64,000 nt of DNA from Blastopirellula sediminis (GCF_020966755.1 NZ_JAJKFT010000010.1:124001-188000); one strand, 5' to 3'; numbered from the stretch's first letter, positions 36,148-45,700 are shown. Program-made: numbers and translations. Notes: generated by a model from the letters alone, not told the origin.

Positions 36148-38069
36148 TGGCTGATTCTCTTATGTCGAAAGGGCTCGCTCGTCACGATCGCGAGCACTAG
36201 TTCCTGGGAACGATAATCATTGTTTTGCAGCCGCTCGACGATCGCCTCGACCGTAGCGACGTCATTGGACGCCAAACCGCGCGCGAGCGCGTAGCCGAGC
36301 ATCTTCTGCGTCAGGTGGCGCACGAACTGCTCTTTGTTGTCCAGCAGGTATTTCTTCAGACCGGCCTGACCGTCGATCTTCACGCCGCCAGGCAGTACCG
36401 CGACCGGATCGATCTTTCCGCCGGAGTCGCTATCGCGCCAGCGGCCGATCTCGTTGAAGTTTTCGAGCGCGAACCCGATCGGGTCGATCCGATTGTGGCA
36501 AGTCGCGCAGGCCGGGTTTTCGCGATGCTGCTGCAGCCGAGCTCGTAGCGTTTGCTTCTCGGCGACTTCCTTCGACTCTTCCAGCGGCGGAACATTGGCC
36601 GGCGGCGGAGGCAGTTCCACGCCCAGCATCTTGTCGAGCACCCAGACGCCGCGCAGCACCGGGCTGCTGCGACGCGGATACGAGGCGATCGCCATCACGC
36701 CTCCTTCCCCCAGGACGCCGCCGCGATAGCGATACTCTTCGGGCAGTTTGTAACGCTGCAGCCGCTGATTGAACTCCCCTTCGATCTTCTTCCGATCGAG
36801 CTGGTACATGTCGCACAGTTCGGCATTGAGGAAGGTCCAGTCGGCGTCGATCAGGCTAAGCAGGCTATCGTTCTCGCGCAACATTGACTCGAAAACGTAG
36901 ACCGGCTGATCGCGCAGCGACGCGACGTGCTGATCTTTCATCCAGCGATGCAGTTCCGGATCGACCTTTTTCGTGTTCCCGAGGTCGGCTGTTCCCAACC
37001 ACTGACCGACGAATTGGGTCAGCGAATCGTTGAGATTGGTCCCCCGCTCTTTGATCATGCGAATCGCCTGGCGTTTCAGCTCTTCGGGATCTTGCAGCTT
37101 GCCGGCGTCGGCCGCTTCGCGCAGCTGCCGGTCAGGCATCGTCGCCCAGAGAAAATAGCTGAGCCTCGTCGCCAACTCATGATTGGTGAGCGGAACCGTC
37201 TTGTTCGGCTCACTGGGGGCATCCTCAATCAGGAAGAGGAAGTTGGGGGAGATCAACACGCCCCGCATTGCGTAAAAACAAGCGGCGTCAAAATCAAGCC
37301 CATCAGCGCGGGCTTCGTCATACGTCTTCAAGATGGCCGCAAGTTCGTCTTCGGTGGCTGGTCGACGAAACGCACGGTTGGCGAACTCTCGCAAGTTTCG
37401 CTTCGCCGCTTCTTGTTCCGGCAGCTTGTCGCTGGGACGTTCGCGCAGCAGTCGCTTGCGCGATGAGGAGTCGTGCGCCGCATAGTCGAGCGCCGTGACC
37501 GCGGCGTCGACATACTTCTCGGCGTGAATTGGCGAGATGATCAGCGTCTCGGCCGCGTTGTTAAAACCTTCTCCGCCGGCGGAGTCTTGCGGCAGTCCAT
37601 TGCCGGCGTCGAAGTGAGCGCCGAGCAAGTCGCGAATCGTGTTCGAGTATTCATGCACCGCCATCCGGCGAAACATCGGCGGGCCGGCGAGCTCTCCTTG
37701 CTGACGCACGGCATCCCGCGTCGCCTGCTTGATCCAGTCGACCAGTTTCAGACGAGCGTCGGCGTCCATCGGCTCGGCGTCGTCCGGCGGCATCGAGTGA
37801 TCGGCCAGCCGCTGACGCAGATTCATCCACTCGTCGTAATGCGTTCCCATCGCACCGGAGTCGGTAAGTTTACTGAGGGTGAAGCCCCCCTCCCTTTCTT
37901 CGCCGCTGTGACAATCGGCGCAGGAGACCTCCAGCATCTTCTGGGCGACGACGAAGTCCATCTTCGGCGCTTCGTCCGCGAACGCTTGGGCCATGCAGAC
38001 CGCGACGCTCATCGCGCCGAAAGCGGCGAGACGAACGAGTCGAGCGCAAAGCTGGGAGTGGAGTTGCAT
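36144..38069 (-). CDS. DUF1592-family protein with c-type heme motifs
   Basis: 641 residues. A signal peptide (ending AFADE) precedes CADCH, a c-type heme site. The order then fits DUF1587 (HEYSNTIRDLLGAHFD), DUF1595 (FANRAFRRPATEDELAAIL), DUF1592 (ELATRLSYFLWATMPD), DUF1588 (RRSSPVLRGVWVLDKMLG, then CATCHNRIDPIGFALENF) and DUF1585 (FVRHLTQKMLGYALARGL). The second CxxCH is in the DUF1588 part. I start at ATG 38067-38069; the frame opens five codons earlier at a TTG. It overlaps the DUF1552 gene. A role in redox or in degradation of complex substrates has been suggested for such pairs, without proof. Confidence 0.88.
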   Translation of the reverse strand: MQLHSQLCARLVRLAAFGAMSVAVCMAQAFADEAPKMDFVVAQKMLEVSCADCHSGEEREGGFTLSKLTDSGAMGTHYDEWMNLRQRLADHSMPPDDAEPMDADARLKLVDWIKQATRDAVRQQGELAGPPMFRRMAVHEYSNTIRDLLGAHFDAGNGLPQDSAGGEGFNNAAETLIISPIHAEKYVDAAVTALDYAAHDSSSRKRLLRERPSDKLPEQEAAKRNLREFANRAFRRPATEDELAAILKTYDEARADGLDFDAACFYAMRGVLISPNFLFLIEDAPSEPNKTVPLTNHELATRLSYFLWATMPDRQLREAADAGKLQDPEELKRQAIRMIKERGTNLNDSLTQFVGQWLGTADLGNTKKVDPELHRWMKDQHVASLRDQPVYVFESMLRENDSLLSLIDADWTFLNAELCDMYQLDRKKIEGEFNQRLQRYKLPEEYRYRGGVLGEGGVMAIASYPRRSSPVLRGVWVLDKMLGVELPPPPANVPPLEESKEVAEKQTLRARLQQHRENPACATCHNRIDPIGFALENFNEIGRWRDSDSGGKIDPVAVLPGGVKIDGQAGLKKYLLDNKEQFVRHLTQKMLGYALARGLASNDVATVEAIVERLQNNDYRSQELVLAIVTSEPFRHKRISQ

Positions 38070-38326
38070 GGAGATCGACTTCAAACGCGAACCGGGAAGG
38101 TAACCGCAGCCGCGATTGGGTTGGGTGGGAAAGGGCGAGACGTCAGGAAGTCCGCCGGTGGGAGGGCATTCCTATTGTCGATACAGGCCGGCTTTCGTCA
38201 ATAGAATGGCGGCACTCCCGTTAGGGGGAATGCTCGCCGATAATGGCGGCTAGCATTAGATTTACGACGATCGATATAAGCTGCCGCTTTCGGTCGATTC
38301 AGACGCGACTTAGGCGACCTCGGCGA

Positions 38327-39967
38327 CTACTTCGAGTCGGCCGTCATCAGGCCTTGCCGGGCGGCCTGAACTTCGTCGTACATCTGAGGATTTTCATCGT
38401 AAAGGGAGACGATCCGGCGATAGATCAGCCGGGCATGATCGCGATCCCCCTTTTCGAGCGCCTTGTCGGCGAGAACGAGGTATTCGTCCACCGACGAGAT
38501 TTCCTCGCTCGGCTTCACAACCTTGCGGTTCTTCAGCGTTTCTAGCTCTTGCTGGGCGATCAGGTAGTAGGGGCGCTCCTCGCGCGAATCAGGATGCAGC
38601 TTGGCGACCATTTCGTCATATTTCGTCCAGGCAAGAAGCTGACTGCCGAGCGAATCACACTTGCGGGCGGCGGCCAACATTTCTTCGCCGGTGCTACTGT
38701 ACTGCTTGCCGAGTCGTTCTTTGGTACGCAACCGCGATTCAGCGTCGCTGATCCAGATCTTGTCGACCAAGGCTTGCGCTTCGGCGGCGTGCGGACTGTC
38801 AGGATACTTTTCTAACAGCGGCGACAAGTAAGTCTCTTCCGCGAGTTTCCAATCAGTCTCCTTGTCCGATTGCATCAACTTCGCGCCGCGATCAAACAGC
38901 TGCTGCTCCGACATCGGCAGGAACGCAAAACCGATCATCCCGATGACCAGCAGCAAACAAAGGACAAGAAACCACGGGCGTTCGTAAATCGGCCCGGCCG
39001 GCCCCTTTACCACTTTCTGTTTCAGCAGACGACGCGCGTCTTCTTTGGCGACGCCGGTTGCAATGTTGCTGTTGCGGCCGGCGTTGCCGACGACGGCATG
39101 TTCGAGCGAACTGGTTCCGGCGGCGACCGCCGAGCGAGTTTCTCGTAGCGCCGACGCGACCGCTTCCATCGATGCGGGTCGTTTGGCCGGATCGACCTCG
39201 ATCATCTGCATGATTATCCGGTCGAGCCAGATCGGGCAATCGAGCGCCAACGTCGCAATTCGCGGCGGTTCGATCGCAAATCGCTCGACAGTTGCGTTCG
39301 TTTCCCCTTCGGCGATTGGGAAAGGTACGCATCCCGACAAAGCGCGATACATGATGCAACCGAGCGAGAAAACGTCGGTGCGAGCGTCGACGTTCGCTTC
39401 GAGATCGAACTGCTCAGGCGCGAGGTATTGTTGGTTTTCGAGCGACGGTTCGGAGACCGGTTCTTTCCGCCAGGCGACGCCGGCCCAGAAGTTGGTCAGC
39501 TTTACTTCTAGCGGCAGATCAGGATGCTTCAGTCCTTCGCCGGCCAGCAAGACGCAACAAGGATTGAGACGGAGATGAAAGACGCCGCGCGAGTGCGCGA
39601 ATTCCATGCCGGCGCAGACCTGCTGAGCGATGTCGAGCAAGACGCCCCACATGATCGTCATCCGGTCGTCCATGTACTGGGCGAACGATTCTCCTTCGAC
39701 CAGTTCCATCGCCAGAAACGCAGTCGACTCGTCGATACCTGCGCCATAACAACGGACGATATTGGGGTGGTTCAACTTGCGAAGGAGTTCGCTGCGAGCT
39801 TGCAGTTGCTTGCGGCCGACCGGATCGGCGGCGTAGCGCGCCGGCAAGATTTGAATTGCGGCTTGGCGATGCTGTTTCAGATGAACGGCGCGAAAAATCT
39901 CGGTGTCATGACGACGGTCGAGACGGTTCTCTAGCGCGAAGGGGCCAAGGCGAGACAGAGTTACCAT
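38327..39967 (-). CDS. Membrane pseudokinase with C-terminal helical repeats
   Basis: 546 residues. The N-terminal ~280 residues have a Ser/Thr kinase fold: helix-C Glu60, LNHPNIVRCYGAG, APEQF and DVFSLGCIMYRALSG. The catalytic residues are gone: the VAIK lysine is Gln39 (AAIQI), HRD is HLR with Arg133 in place of Asp, the LKPxN residues are changed (LNPCC), and DFG is NFW at 159-161. The glycine-rich loop is also missing. One transmembrane helix lies at about 332-351, and the remaining ~195 residues look like TPR-type helices. It therefore should not phosphorylate; it may bind a partner or ligand. Its ATG is 39967, beginning MVTLSRLGPF. Confidence 0.82.
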   Translation of the reverse strand: MVTLSRLGPFALENRLDRRHDTEIFRAVHLKQHRQAAIQILPARYAADPVGRKQLQARSELLRKLNHPNIVRCYGAGIDESTAFLAMELVEGESFAQYMDDRMTIMWGVLLDIAQQVCAGMEFAHSRGVFHLRLNPCCVLLAGEGLKHPDLPLEVKLTNFWAGVAWRKEPVSEPSLENQQYLAPEQFDLEANVDARTDVFSLGCIMYRALSGCVPFPIAEGETNATVERFAIEPPRIATLALDCPIWLDRIIMQMIEVDPAKRPASMEAVASALRETRSAVAAGTSSLEHAVVGNAGRNSNIATGVAKEDARRLLKQKVVKGPAGPIYERPWFLVLCLLLVIGMIGFAFLPMSEQQLFDRGAKLMQSDKETDWKLAEETYLSPLLEKYPDSPHAAEAQALVDKIWISDAESRLRTKERLGKQYSSTGEEMLAAARKCDSLGSQLLAWTKYDEMVAKLHPDSREERPYYLIAQQELETLKNRKVVKPSEEISSVDEYLVLADKALEKGDRDHARLIYRRIVSLYDENPQMYDEVQAARQGLMTADSK

Positions 39968-40383
39968 GCGTTTTCTTCAACCTCTTCTCCCCGGTCTTCG
40001 GAGAGACTCATTGCGCTTTTTAGGCAACGTATTGGCATCGTGGGTGGTCCCGGTTGCGATCCTTCGCAAGCCGACGCCGGTTGTACAGTATCAAGCTGGG
40101 CGTTTAGCTGGCAGCGGCCTTGACGCTATTTCTAGGACGCCGCAACTAGTTCTATCGTTGCGAAATTCGGGCCAAATCCTCCAATTTGGACGATTTTATC
40201 ACTAACTCCTTATTTTACGCCCAAATTCGTGCGGGAAAGCGCCTCGAAATGAGAAGTGCGCCTCGTCTTGAGACACGCTTCGACGTTGCTCTGTTCGCGG
40301 AACCTCAATAGAATCAACCCGCTCTACTCCGCGCAAGTAGCGGAAGAATCTTGAAAATCCCCCTAACTCGTTGGGAAATTGCC
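39968..40383. other. Divergent intergenic region
   Basis: About 415 bases between the pseudokinase gene and kdsD, which are transcribed away from each other. A 79-codon open frame at 39966-40205 has no family resemblance or start signal. I see no clear paired promoter boxes or hairpins. Confidence 0.45.
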
Positions 40384-41475
40384 ATGGATGGCGCCGCCCT
40401 ACGACTGACGGCTGAGACTCCGCAGGAAGAAATCCTCCGGTTTGGCCGGACAATCATTCAACAAGAAGCCAGCGCGCTCACGGCGATCGCCGAGCGCCTC
40501 GACGATCGCTTTTGCCACGCGCTCGAACTGGTCATGCAGTGCCCCGGTGACGTGATCGTTACCGGCATGGGGAAAGCCGGGCTAATTGGTCAAAAAATCG
40601 CGGCCACCTTCGCATCGACTGGTACGCCTAGCCATTTCCTCCATCCTGCCGAAGCGATCCATGGCGATCTCGGACGAGTCGACCAAAATGACGTGATCCT
40701 CGTCTTTTCGCAAAGCGGCGAAACCGAAGAAGTGGTTCGCTTGCTCCCGTCGCTGAAGTCGCTGGGCGCCCGAATCGTGGCAGTCACTGCCAACGAAAGC
40801 AACACGCTGGCTCGCGCCGCGGAAGTGATCCTGCCCCTCGGACCAATCGTCGAAGCCGGAGCCAATCGCCTGGCGCCAAGCACCAGTACAGCCGCGATGC
40901 TCGCGATCGGCGACGCGCTCGCGTTAACTTGCAGTTGGCAGCGCGGGTTTCGACCGGAAGATTTCGCGCGTTATCATCCCGGCGGAAGCCTGGGACGCAA
41001 ACTTGCGCTGGTCGACGAGGTGATGCGTCCCCTCCATGAATGCCGTATCGCTCGCTGCGATCAAACGGTCCGCGACGTCTTTGTCGGCGCATGTCGTCCC
41101 GGCCGACGTACTGGCGCGATCATGCTGGTCTGTTCGGAAGGGAAACTGGAAGGCCTGTTCACCGACAGCGATTTGGCTCGCATTTTCGAAACCGGGCGAA
41201 CGGAACTGCTCGATCATGAGATTTCGAGCGTGATGACCAAGTCGCCCAAAACGGTTACCAGCGGCGTCCGCGTGCAAGCTGCACTAGAAGCGATCGCCAA
41301 ACTGAAGATCAGCGAGTTGCCGGTCATCAATGCCGCCGGACAACCGATCGGCATGATGGACATCACCGACCTGGTTGAACTCTCACCGTCCAACGCCGGT
41401 GAAGAAGCGACCGCCGAGAAGCCGGAATCGCCCTGGACCGTTCCCTTTCCGAACCAGAACGGGGGACCTGCGTAG
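40384..41475 (+). CDS. kdsD: Arabinose-5-phosphate isomerase (KpsF/GutQ family)
   Basis: 363 residues. A SIS domain has VIVTGMGKAGLIGQKIAATF, STGTPSHFLHPAEAIHGDLG, VFSQSGETEEVVRLLP, STSTAAMLAIGDAL and HPGGSLGRKL. Two CBS domains follow, with GAIMLVCSEGKLEGLFTDSD and SELPVINAAGQPIGMMDITD. It converts ribulose-5-P to arabinose-5-P, the first step of Kdo synthesis. I choose ATG 40384, with GGGA seven bases upstream, over the TTG at 40351. kdsC begins on the base after its stop. With the LptC-like gene this forms a lipopolysaccharide-related operon, evidence for an LPS-type outer membrane. Confidence 0.92.
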   Translation: MDGAALRLTAETPQEEILRFGRTIIQQEASALTAIAERLDDRFCHALELVMQCPGDVIVTGMGKAGLIGQKIAATFASTGTPSHFLHPAEAIHGDLGRVDQNDVILVFSQSGETEEVVRLLPSLKSLGARIVAVTANESNTLARAAEVILPLGPIVEAGANRLAPSTSTAAMLAIGDALALTCSWQRGFRPEDFARYHPGGSLGRKLALVDEVMRPLHECRIARCDQTVRDVFVGACRPGRRTGAIMLVCSEGKLEGLFTDSDLARIFETGRTELLDHEISSVMTKSPKTVTSGVRVQAALEAIAKLKISELPVINAAGQPIGMMDITDLVELSPSNAGEEATAEKPESPWTVPFPNQNGGPA

Positions 41476-41991
41476 ATGAAACTGGAAGAACGCTGCAAGT
41501 CGATTGAATTCATCGTCTCGGACGTCGACGGCGTCCTGACCGACGGGGGCGTCTTGCTTGACAACGAAGGTATCGAAACGAAGCAGTACCACATTCGCGA
41601 CGGACTTGGCATCAAGGTCTGGCGGAAAGCAGGCTTTCGATTCGGGATCATAACCGGTCGAAACTCGCAAACGGTTCGTCTCCGTTCGTCGGAACTCGGC
41701 ATCGACGTCGTTCGCCAAGGAGTCGACGACAAACTGACCGTCGCCAACGACTTCCTGAAACACTTCGGTCTGACCACGCAGCAAATGGCCTACATCGGCG
41801 ACGACCTGCCCGACTTGCCGGTAGTTCGCGTCGCTGGACTGGGGGTCGCCGTCAATGACGCCGCCGCCGAACTGCGGGAAGCGGCCCACTACGTGACTGC
41901 CGCGCCAGGCGGACGGGGCGCCGTTCGCGAACTGGTGGAACTGATCCTGAAAGCGCAAGGGCGCTGGGCCGATATCGTTCGCAGCTTCTAA
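41476..41991 (+). CDS. kdsC: Kdo-8-phosphate phosphatase (HAD superfamily)
   Basis: 171 residues, a HAD phosphatase without cap. The first motif is IVSDVDGVLTDGGVL, with the nucleophile Asp. Motif II is in GIITGRNS, and motif IV is MAYIGDDLPDLPVV. The segment YHIRDGLGIKVWRKAGFRFG is typical of KdsC. It removes phosphate from Kdo-8-P before activation to CMP-Kdo. It directly follows kdsD without a gap and is 63 bases ahead of the LptC-like gene. Confidence 0.92.
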   Translation: MKLEERCKSIEFIVSDVDGVLTDGGVLLDNEGIETKQYHIRDGLGIKVWRKAGFRFGIITGRNSQTVRLRSSELGIDVVRQGVDDKLTVANDFLKHFGLTTQQMAYIGDDLPDLPVVRVAGLGVAVNDAAAELREAAHYVTAAPGGRGAVRELVELILKAQGRWADIVRSF

Positions 41992-42054
41992 ATCGATCGT
42001 GATCGTTTTCCTTGACTCCCACCTACCCTATCGACGTAACCCGGCGACAGCGCG

Positions 42055-45000
42055 ATGTTGAATAAGCTCAAGCGAATCGCCATCAGTCTCGCCGTTGTGG
42101 TCGGCGCGTACGTTATGTACGCCGTCGCGGTAGTCCCCTGGATTGAGCCGAACCTGCGCCGCGTCGATACGACCGATCAGACCTACATCAAGCCGGACAT
42201 CGTCGGCCAACAGAAGGAATTTCTGGCGAAGTTCTTTCCTGAGGGCTCGTGGCAATTAGGACGTACGAAGGTTCTCGAAAGCAAACGCATCATGCTGTTG
42301 ATGCGCGACTTCAAAGAACTGGAGTTCGACGAAAATGGGAACAAACAACCGAATCGTTTGAAGCTGGAACCGGTCACGATCCTGGTTTTTTCGACCGACG
42401 ATCGCCAAGAACGAATCAACGAACCGCCGCTAATCCTGGAAGGAAAAGAGGCGATCCTCAACTTCAGCGAATTGAATCTCTCGTTCGGCAAGATCGGCGA
42501 TCTGAACGGCGGCACCTTGGCCGGCGACGTCACCATCCGCCGCGAACCTTCTTCTCCCCAGGCCCGCAACGGAATCGCGATCAAAACGCGCGACGTCGAG
42601 ATGCACCCTGGCTGGATCGAAACCAAGGCGCCGATCCAATTCCGCTACGGCGGCAGTTCCGGCAGCGGTCGCCATTTGATCGCCAAGCTGGATGAAACGT
42701 CGAAGAAGCCGGGGCAAAAGCCTTCGGCGGTCGGCGGCCTCCAGTCGTTGCAATTGAACCACGTCGATCGCGTGCTGATCGCGTCGCAGGGAGGACTGAA
42801 CGATCCGATTGGACCAAGCGCGGGAGCTCAGCAGGCCAATGCGGCGCCGCTCGAAATCACCTGCAATGGTCCGTTCCTGTTTGACGCCGCGCACAAAATT
42901 GCGAGCTTTCGCGAACGTGTCGTCGTTACGCGGCCGACCGAAGCGACGACGCCCGACCAACTGCGCGGCGACTTGATCGAGGTCTACTTCACCGAAGAAG
43001 ATGAGGAGAAAGTCGCTCAAACGGGCGGCAAGCCGGCCGACGATTCGAAGTCGATGGGCAAATTGAAAGTACAGCGACTGGTCGCCGTCGGTCAACCGGC
43101 GACGCTGCAAGCTCCCAGCGCCGGCGCACGTGCGACCGCCCAGCAGTTCATCTACGACGTGATCCGCCGCCGCATCGAAGCGAGCGGCGATCAAACGACC
43201 GAACTGGCGAAAGACCAGTGGGTCGTTCGTTCTCCCAACGTTCAGTACGAAATGGCCGAGAACAATCGCGACCTAGGCCGTCTCTGGGCGGCTGGTCCCG
43301 GGACGTTTAGCGGCCAACTTGGCAAAGACAACAAGGCGGGCGACGCCGTCCGCGTCGGCTGGCGCGATCAACTGCGGGTCGAACCGAACGAAGCTGGCGA
43401 ACATGTCATGACGCTGGCCGGCGACGTTTCGGCCGGAGTCGACGGTCGCGGCCAGATCCAGGCCGACAACCTCTACATCTGGATTCGTTCCCTCAGCATC
43501 CCAGGCAAGCGTGACAAACAGCTGCTGGCCGATCGCATGCACGCCAACGGTCGCGTCGATATTCGTTCGCCGCAACTCAATGGGCAAACAAAGGAACTAA
43601 AAGCCTGGTTCCAATATCCGGAACTCAACGCGGCGCAAAACCTCGATCAACCGAATGAGCAATCGGTGACGCTGGTCCGGCCGGGCTCGAACGTCGTTTC
43701 CCCTTCGCCGCCATCGAATCCTTCCGGCATGAACGTTTCGCTCAATCGGAACGAGCAGCCGCAGATGTTGCCCCCGATCGCCTTCGGCGGGGAGTCCGAA
43801 CCGAACAAAGAACCGACCACGAAGTTCGACATGCAGGGAGACCTGATTCAGTTGGTCTTCATGCGTTTGGCCGAACGGATGCTGGTCGAAAACGCGACGA
43901 TCTCCGGCCATGTTGAAGTGAAAGAGACGTCGTCGACCGAACCGAACAAGCCGCCGCTGGTCGTCACCGGCGACGTCATTCAGATCGAACACGCATCCTC
44001 CCCCAATGCTTACGCCCATGTCGTCGGCGCGCCAGGGATGATTTCGGGACGCGGCATTCAGCTCTTCAGCAATCACCTGCAAATGGATCAGGCCCGCAAT
44101 CGGGTCTTTTCGCAAGGTCCCGGCGAACTGCTGCTGCCGATGGATCGCGACTTTGAAGGACGCAAGCTGGCGCTGCCCGAGATCTACACGGTTACCTGGC
44201 AGGGGAGCCTGGAGGTGATCGGCGATCGGATCATTTTCGATCGCAACATCGCGGTGAGAGGTCGCCCGATGCAGTTCCAAAAAGGACAGCTCGGCCTGGT
44301 CACCGAACAACGCCAGCTCAACACCGGTCGCATGGAAGTGGTGCTCGACCAGCCGGTCGAATTCCGTCAGCTCGGCAAAAGCCGCAATCCAAGCGTTCGC
44401 CGAATCGAATGCAAACAAGGTTTCAACGCTTACAACCCGACCGTCGAATTTGGGAAGCTGATCAGTATCGACGAGATGCGGGCCGACAACCTGAGCATCG
44501 ACCAAGTCACCGGCGACATCGTGGTCAGCGGCGCCGGCGCGGCACGCAGCACCCGAATCGGCTTCCGCGGGTTCGATGCGACGATGCAACAAGGTCCCTC
44601 CCCTGCTCCGCCGAGCAATCAGCTCACCTTTGTCGAAGTTAACTTCCGCCAAGGGGTTCTGGGGAACATCCATCGCCGGCAGATCTCGTTCCGCGACGTG
44701 CACCCGGCGATTTACGGCCCGATCAACAATTGGGGAGAAGCGATCGCTCCCAACTCGCTGCAAGGGCTGCGTGAGAACGACGTCGAACTGGCTTGCGAGG
44801 AGTTGACGATCGCACAGCTCGCGTCTCCAAGCGGCACGACGCAATCGATCGAACTGATCGCCAACGGCAACGCCAACGTTCGCGGGCGACTCTATTCGGC
44901 GACTGGCGAGCGGTTCACCTACTCGAACGAAAAACAGATGATCGTGCTGCATGGGAGCGGACGCTCGATGGCGCAGCTCTCGTACCAGCAGCAGCTTGGC

Positions 45001-45108
45001 GCGCCTCGTCAAACTGCGTCGGCCGGGACAATTCATTTCTGGCCGAAGGAACATCGCTTTGAGGCGAGCAACGGTCGTTCGATCGAAGTTTCCAATTTGC
45101 CTAAATAG
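42055..45108 (+). CDS. Giant LptC/LptA-like protein (LPS transport, putative)
   Basis: 1017 residues with one N-terminal transmembrane helix (about 8-30) and then a very long beta-rich region. Segments resemble LptC/LptA/OstA beta-jellyroll strands: PPLILEGKEAILNFSELN, GDLIEVYFTEEDEEK, LKVQRLVAVGQPATLQAPSA, GDVIQIEHASSPNAYAHVVG and LEVIGDRIIFDRNIAVRG. A Pro/Asn-rich linker sits near residue 545. Usual LptC is ~190 and LptA ~185 residues, so this could combine both roles in one membrane-tethered bridge. The position after kdsD-kdsC supports it, as lptC and lptA follow kdsC in many Gram-negatives. No ATPase (lptB) is in the window. The family call rests on context and pattern. Confidence 0.6.
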   Translation: MLNKLKRIAISLAVVVGAYVMYAVAVVPWIEPNLRRVDTTDQTYIKPDIVGQQKEFLAKFFPEGSWQLGRTKVLESKRIMLLMRDFKELEFDENGNKQPNRLKLEPVTILVFSTDDRQERINEPPLILEGKEAILNFSELNLSFGKIGDLNGGTLAGDVTIRREPSSPQARNGIAIKTRDVEMHPGWIETKAPIQFRYGGSSGSGRHLIAKLDETSKKPGQKPSAVGGLQSLQLNHVDRVLIASQGGLNDPIGPSAGAQQANAAPLEITCNGPFLFDAAHKIASFRERVVVTRPTEATTPDQLRGDLIEVYFTEEDEEKVAQTGGKPADDSKSMGKLKVQRLVAVGQPATLQAPSAGARATAQQFIYDVIRRRIEASGDQTTELAKDQWVVRSPNVQYEMAENNRDLGRLWAAGPGTFSGQLGKDNKAGDAVRVGWRDQLRVEPNEAGEHVMTLAGDVSAGVDGRGQIQADNLYIWIRSLSIPGKRDKQLLADRMHANGRVDIRSPQLNGQTKELKAWFQYPELNAAQNLDQPNEQSVTLVRPGSNVVSPSPPSNPSGMNVSLNRNEQPQMLPPIAFGGESEPNKEPTTKFDMQGDLIQLVFMRLAERMLVENATISGHVEVKETSSTEPNKPPLVVTGDVIQIEHASSPNAYAHVVGAPGMISGRGIQLFSNHLQMDQARNRVFSQGPGELLLPMDRDFEGRKLALPEIYTVTWQGSLEVIGDRIIFDRNIAVRGRPMQFQKGQLGLVTEQRQLNTGRMEVVLDQPVEFRQLGKSRNPSVRRIECKQGFNAYNPTVEFGKLISIDEMRADNLSIDQVTGDIVVSGAGAARSTRIGFRGFDATMQQGPSPAPPSNQLTFVEVNFRQGVLGNIHRRQISFRDVHPAIYGPINNWGEAIAPNSLQGLRENDVELACEELTIAQLASPSGTTQSIELIANGNANVRGRLYSATGERFTYSNEKQMIVLHGSGRSMAQLSYQQQLGAPRQTASAGTIHFWPKEHRFEASNGRSIEVSNLPK

Positions 45109-45283
45109 AGCAGCTTGCGCTTTGCATATTTGGCTTCCAATCAGCACGTAGCGTCGCGAATAAAAATGTTCGTGAATTCTGCCTGCTTCGTGCGGAAATT
45201 CACTATCACGGCCCGCTCGGCTAGCCCATAACAAGAGTCGCCGCTTCTACCTTACGATCATCTTCTCCGGGAGCCGAAACCCA

Positions 45284-45700
45284 ATGGCAGAGTCGCAATC
45301 CGAATCGGAACATGTTGAAAGCTCGCCCGCTGCGGCGCCTCGTCGCAATTGGTTGGCAGCCGTGGGCAAGATCGCCCTCTACTCGTTCTTGCTCTTGAGC
45401 GCGGGGACGCTCTTCGCCGCCCAATACGTACCGGAGGTCGCCAATGCGTTGTCGTTCCTCTTGCCGGAAGAAGAGCCCCATAGTTGCTGTTCTCAGAGAA
45501 GTAATCCATGTCCTTCGACCATGACGGCTGATTATGCGTCGTACAGCGACGGGGCGAGTTGCTGCCCAAGCAGCAGCGGATGCCCCGCTTCTGGCGGCTG
45601 TCCCAATGAAATGCTGGTCACGGAAGTGGATTCGACCCCAGAAACCGATCCGCAACTCGCGAAGGCAGACAATCCACCGATTCCGCCGGTGGTCGACTAA
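45284..45700 (+). CDS. Cysteine-rich single-pass membrane protein
   Basis: 138 residues. A hydrophilic N-terminus (about 20 residues) is followed by one helix near 23-46 (LAAVGKIALYSFLLLSAG). The C-terminal part has a cluster of cysteines: SCC near residue 67, NPCP, CCPSSSGCP and GGCP. Such a cluster could bind metal or form disulfides outside the cytoplasm. I do not know the family. It lies 175 bases after the LptC-like gene and ends before a strong terminator. Confidence 0.55.
   Translation: MAESQSESEHVESSPAAAPRRNWLAAVGKIALYSFLLLSAGTLFAAQYVPEVANALSFLLPEEEPHSCCSQRSNPCPSTMTADYASYSDGASCCPSSSGCPASGGCPNEMLVTEVDSTPETDPQLAKADNPPIPPVVD

Noticed and set aside
38327-39967. Active Hanks-type Ser/Thr kinase
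   Set aside because: The ATP lysine, catalytic Asp and DFG Asp are all replaced, so I call it a pseudokinase.
39966-40205. 79-codon plus-strand frame upstream of kdsD
   Set aside because: It starts within the first codons of the divergent pseudokinase gene, in the promoter region, with no recognisable motif.
43597-45234. 545-codon minus-strand frame opposite the LptC-like gene
   Set aside because: No domain, no start signal; composition is that of an antisense frame in GC-rich DNA.
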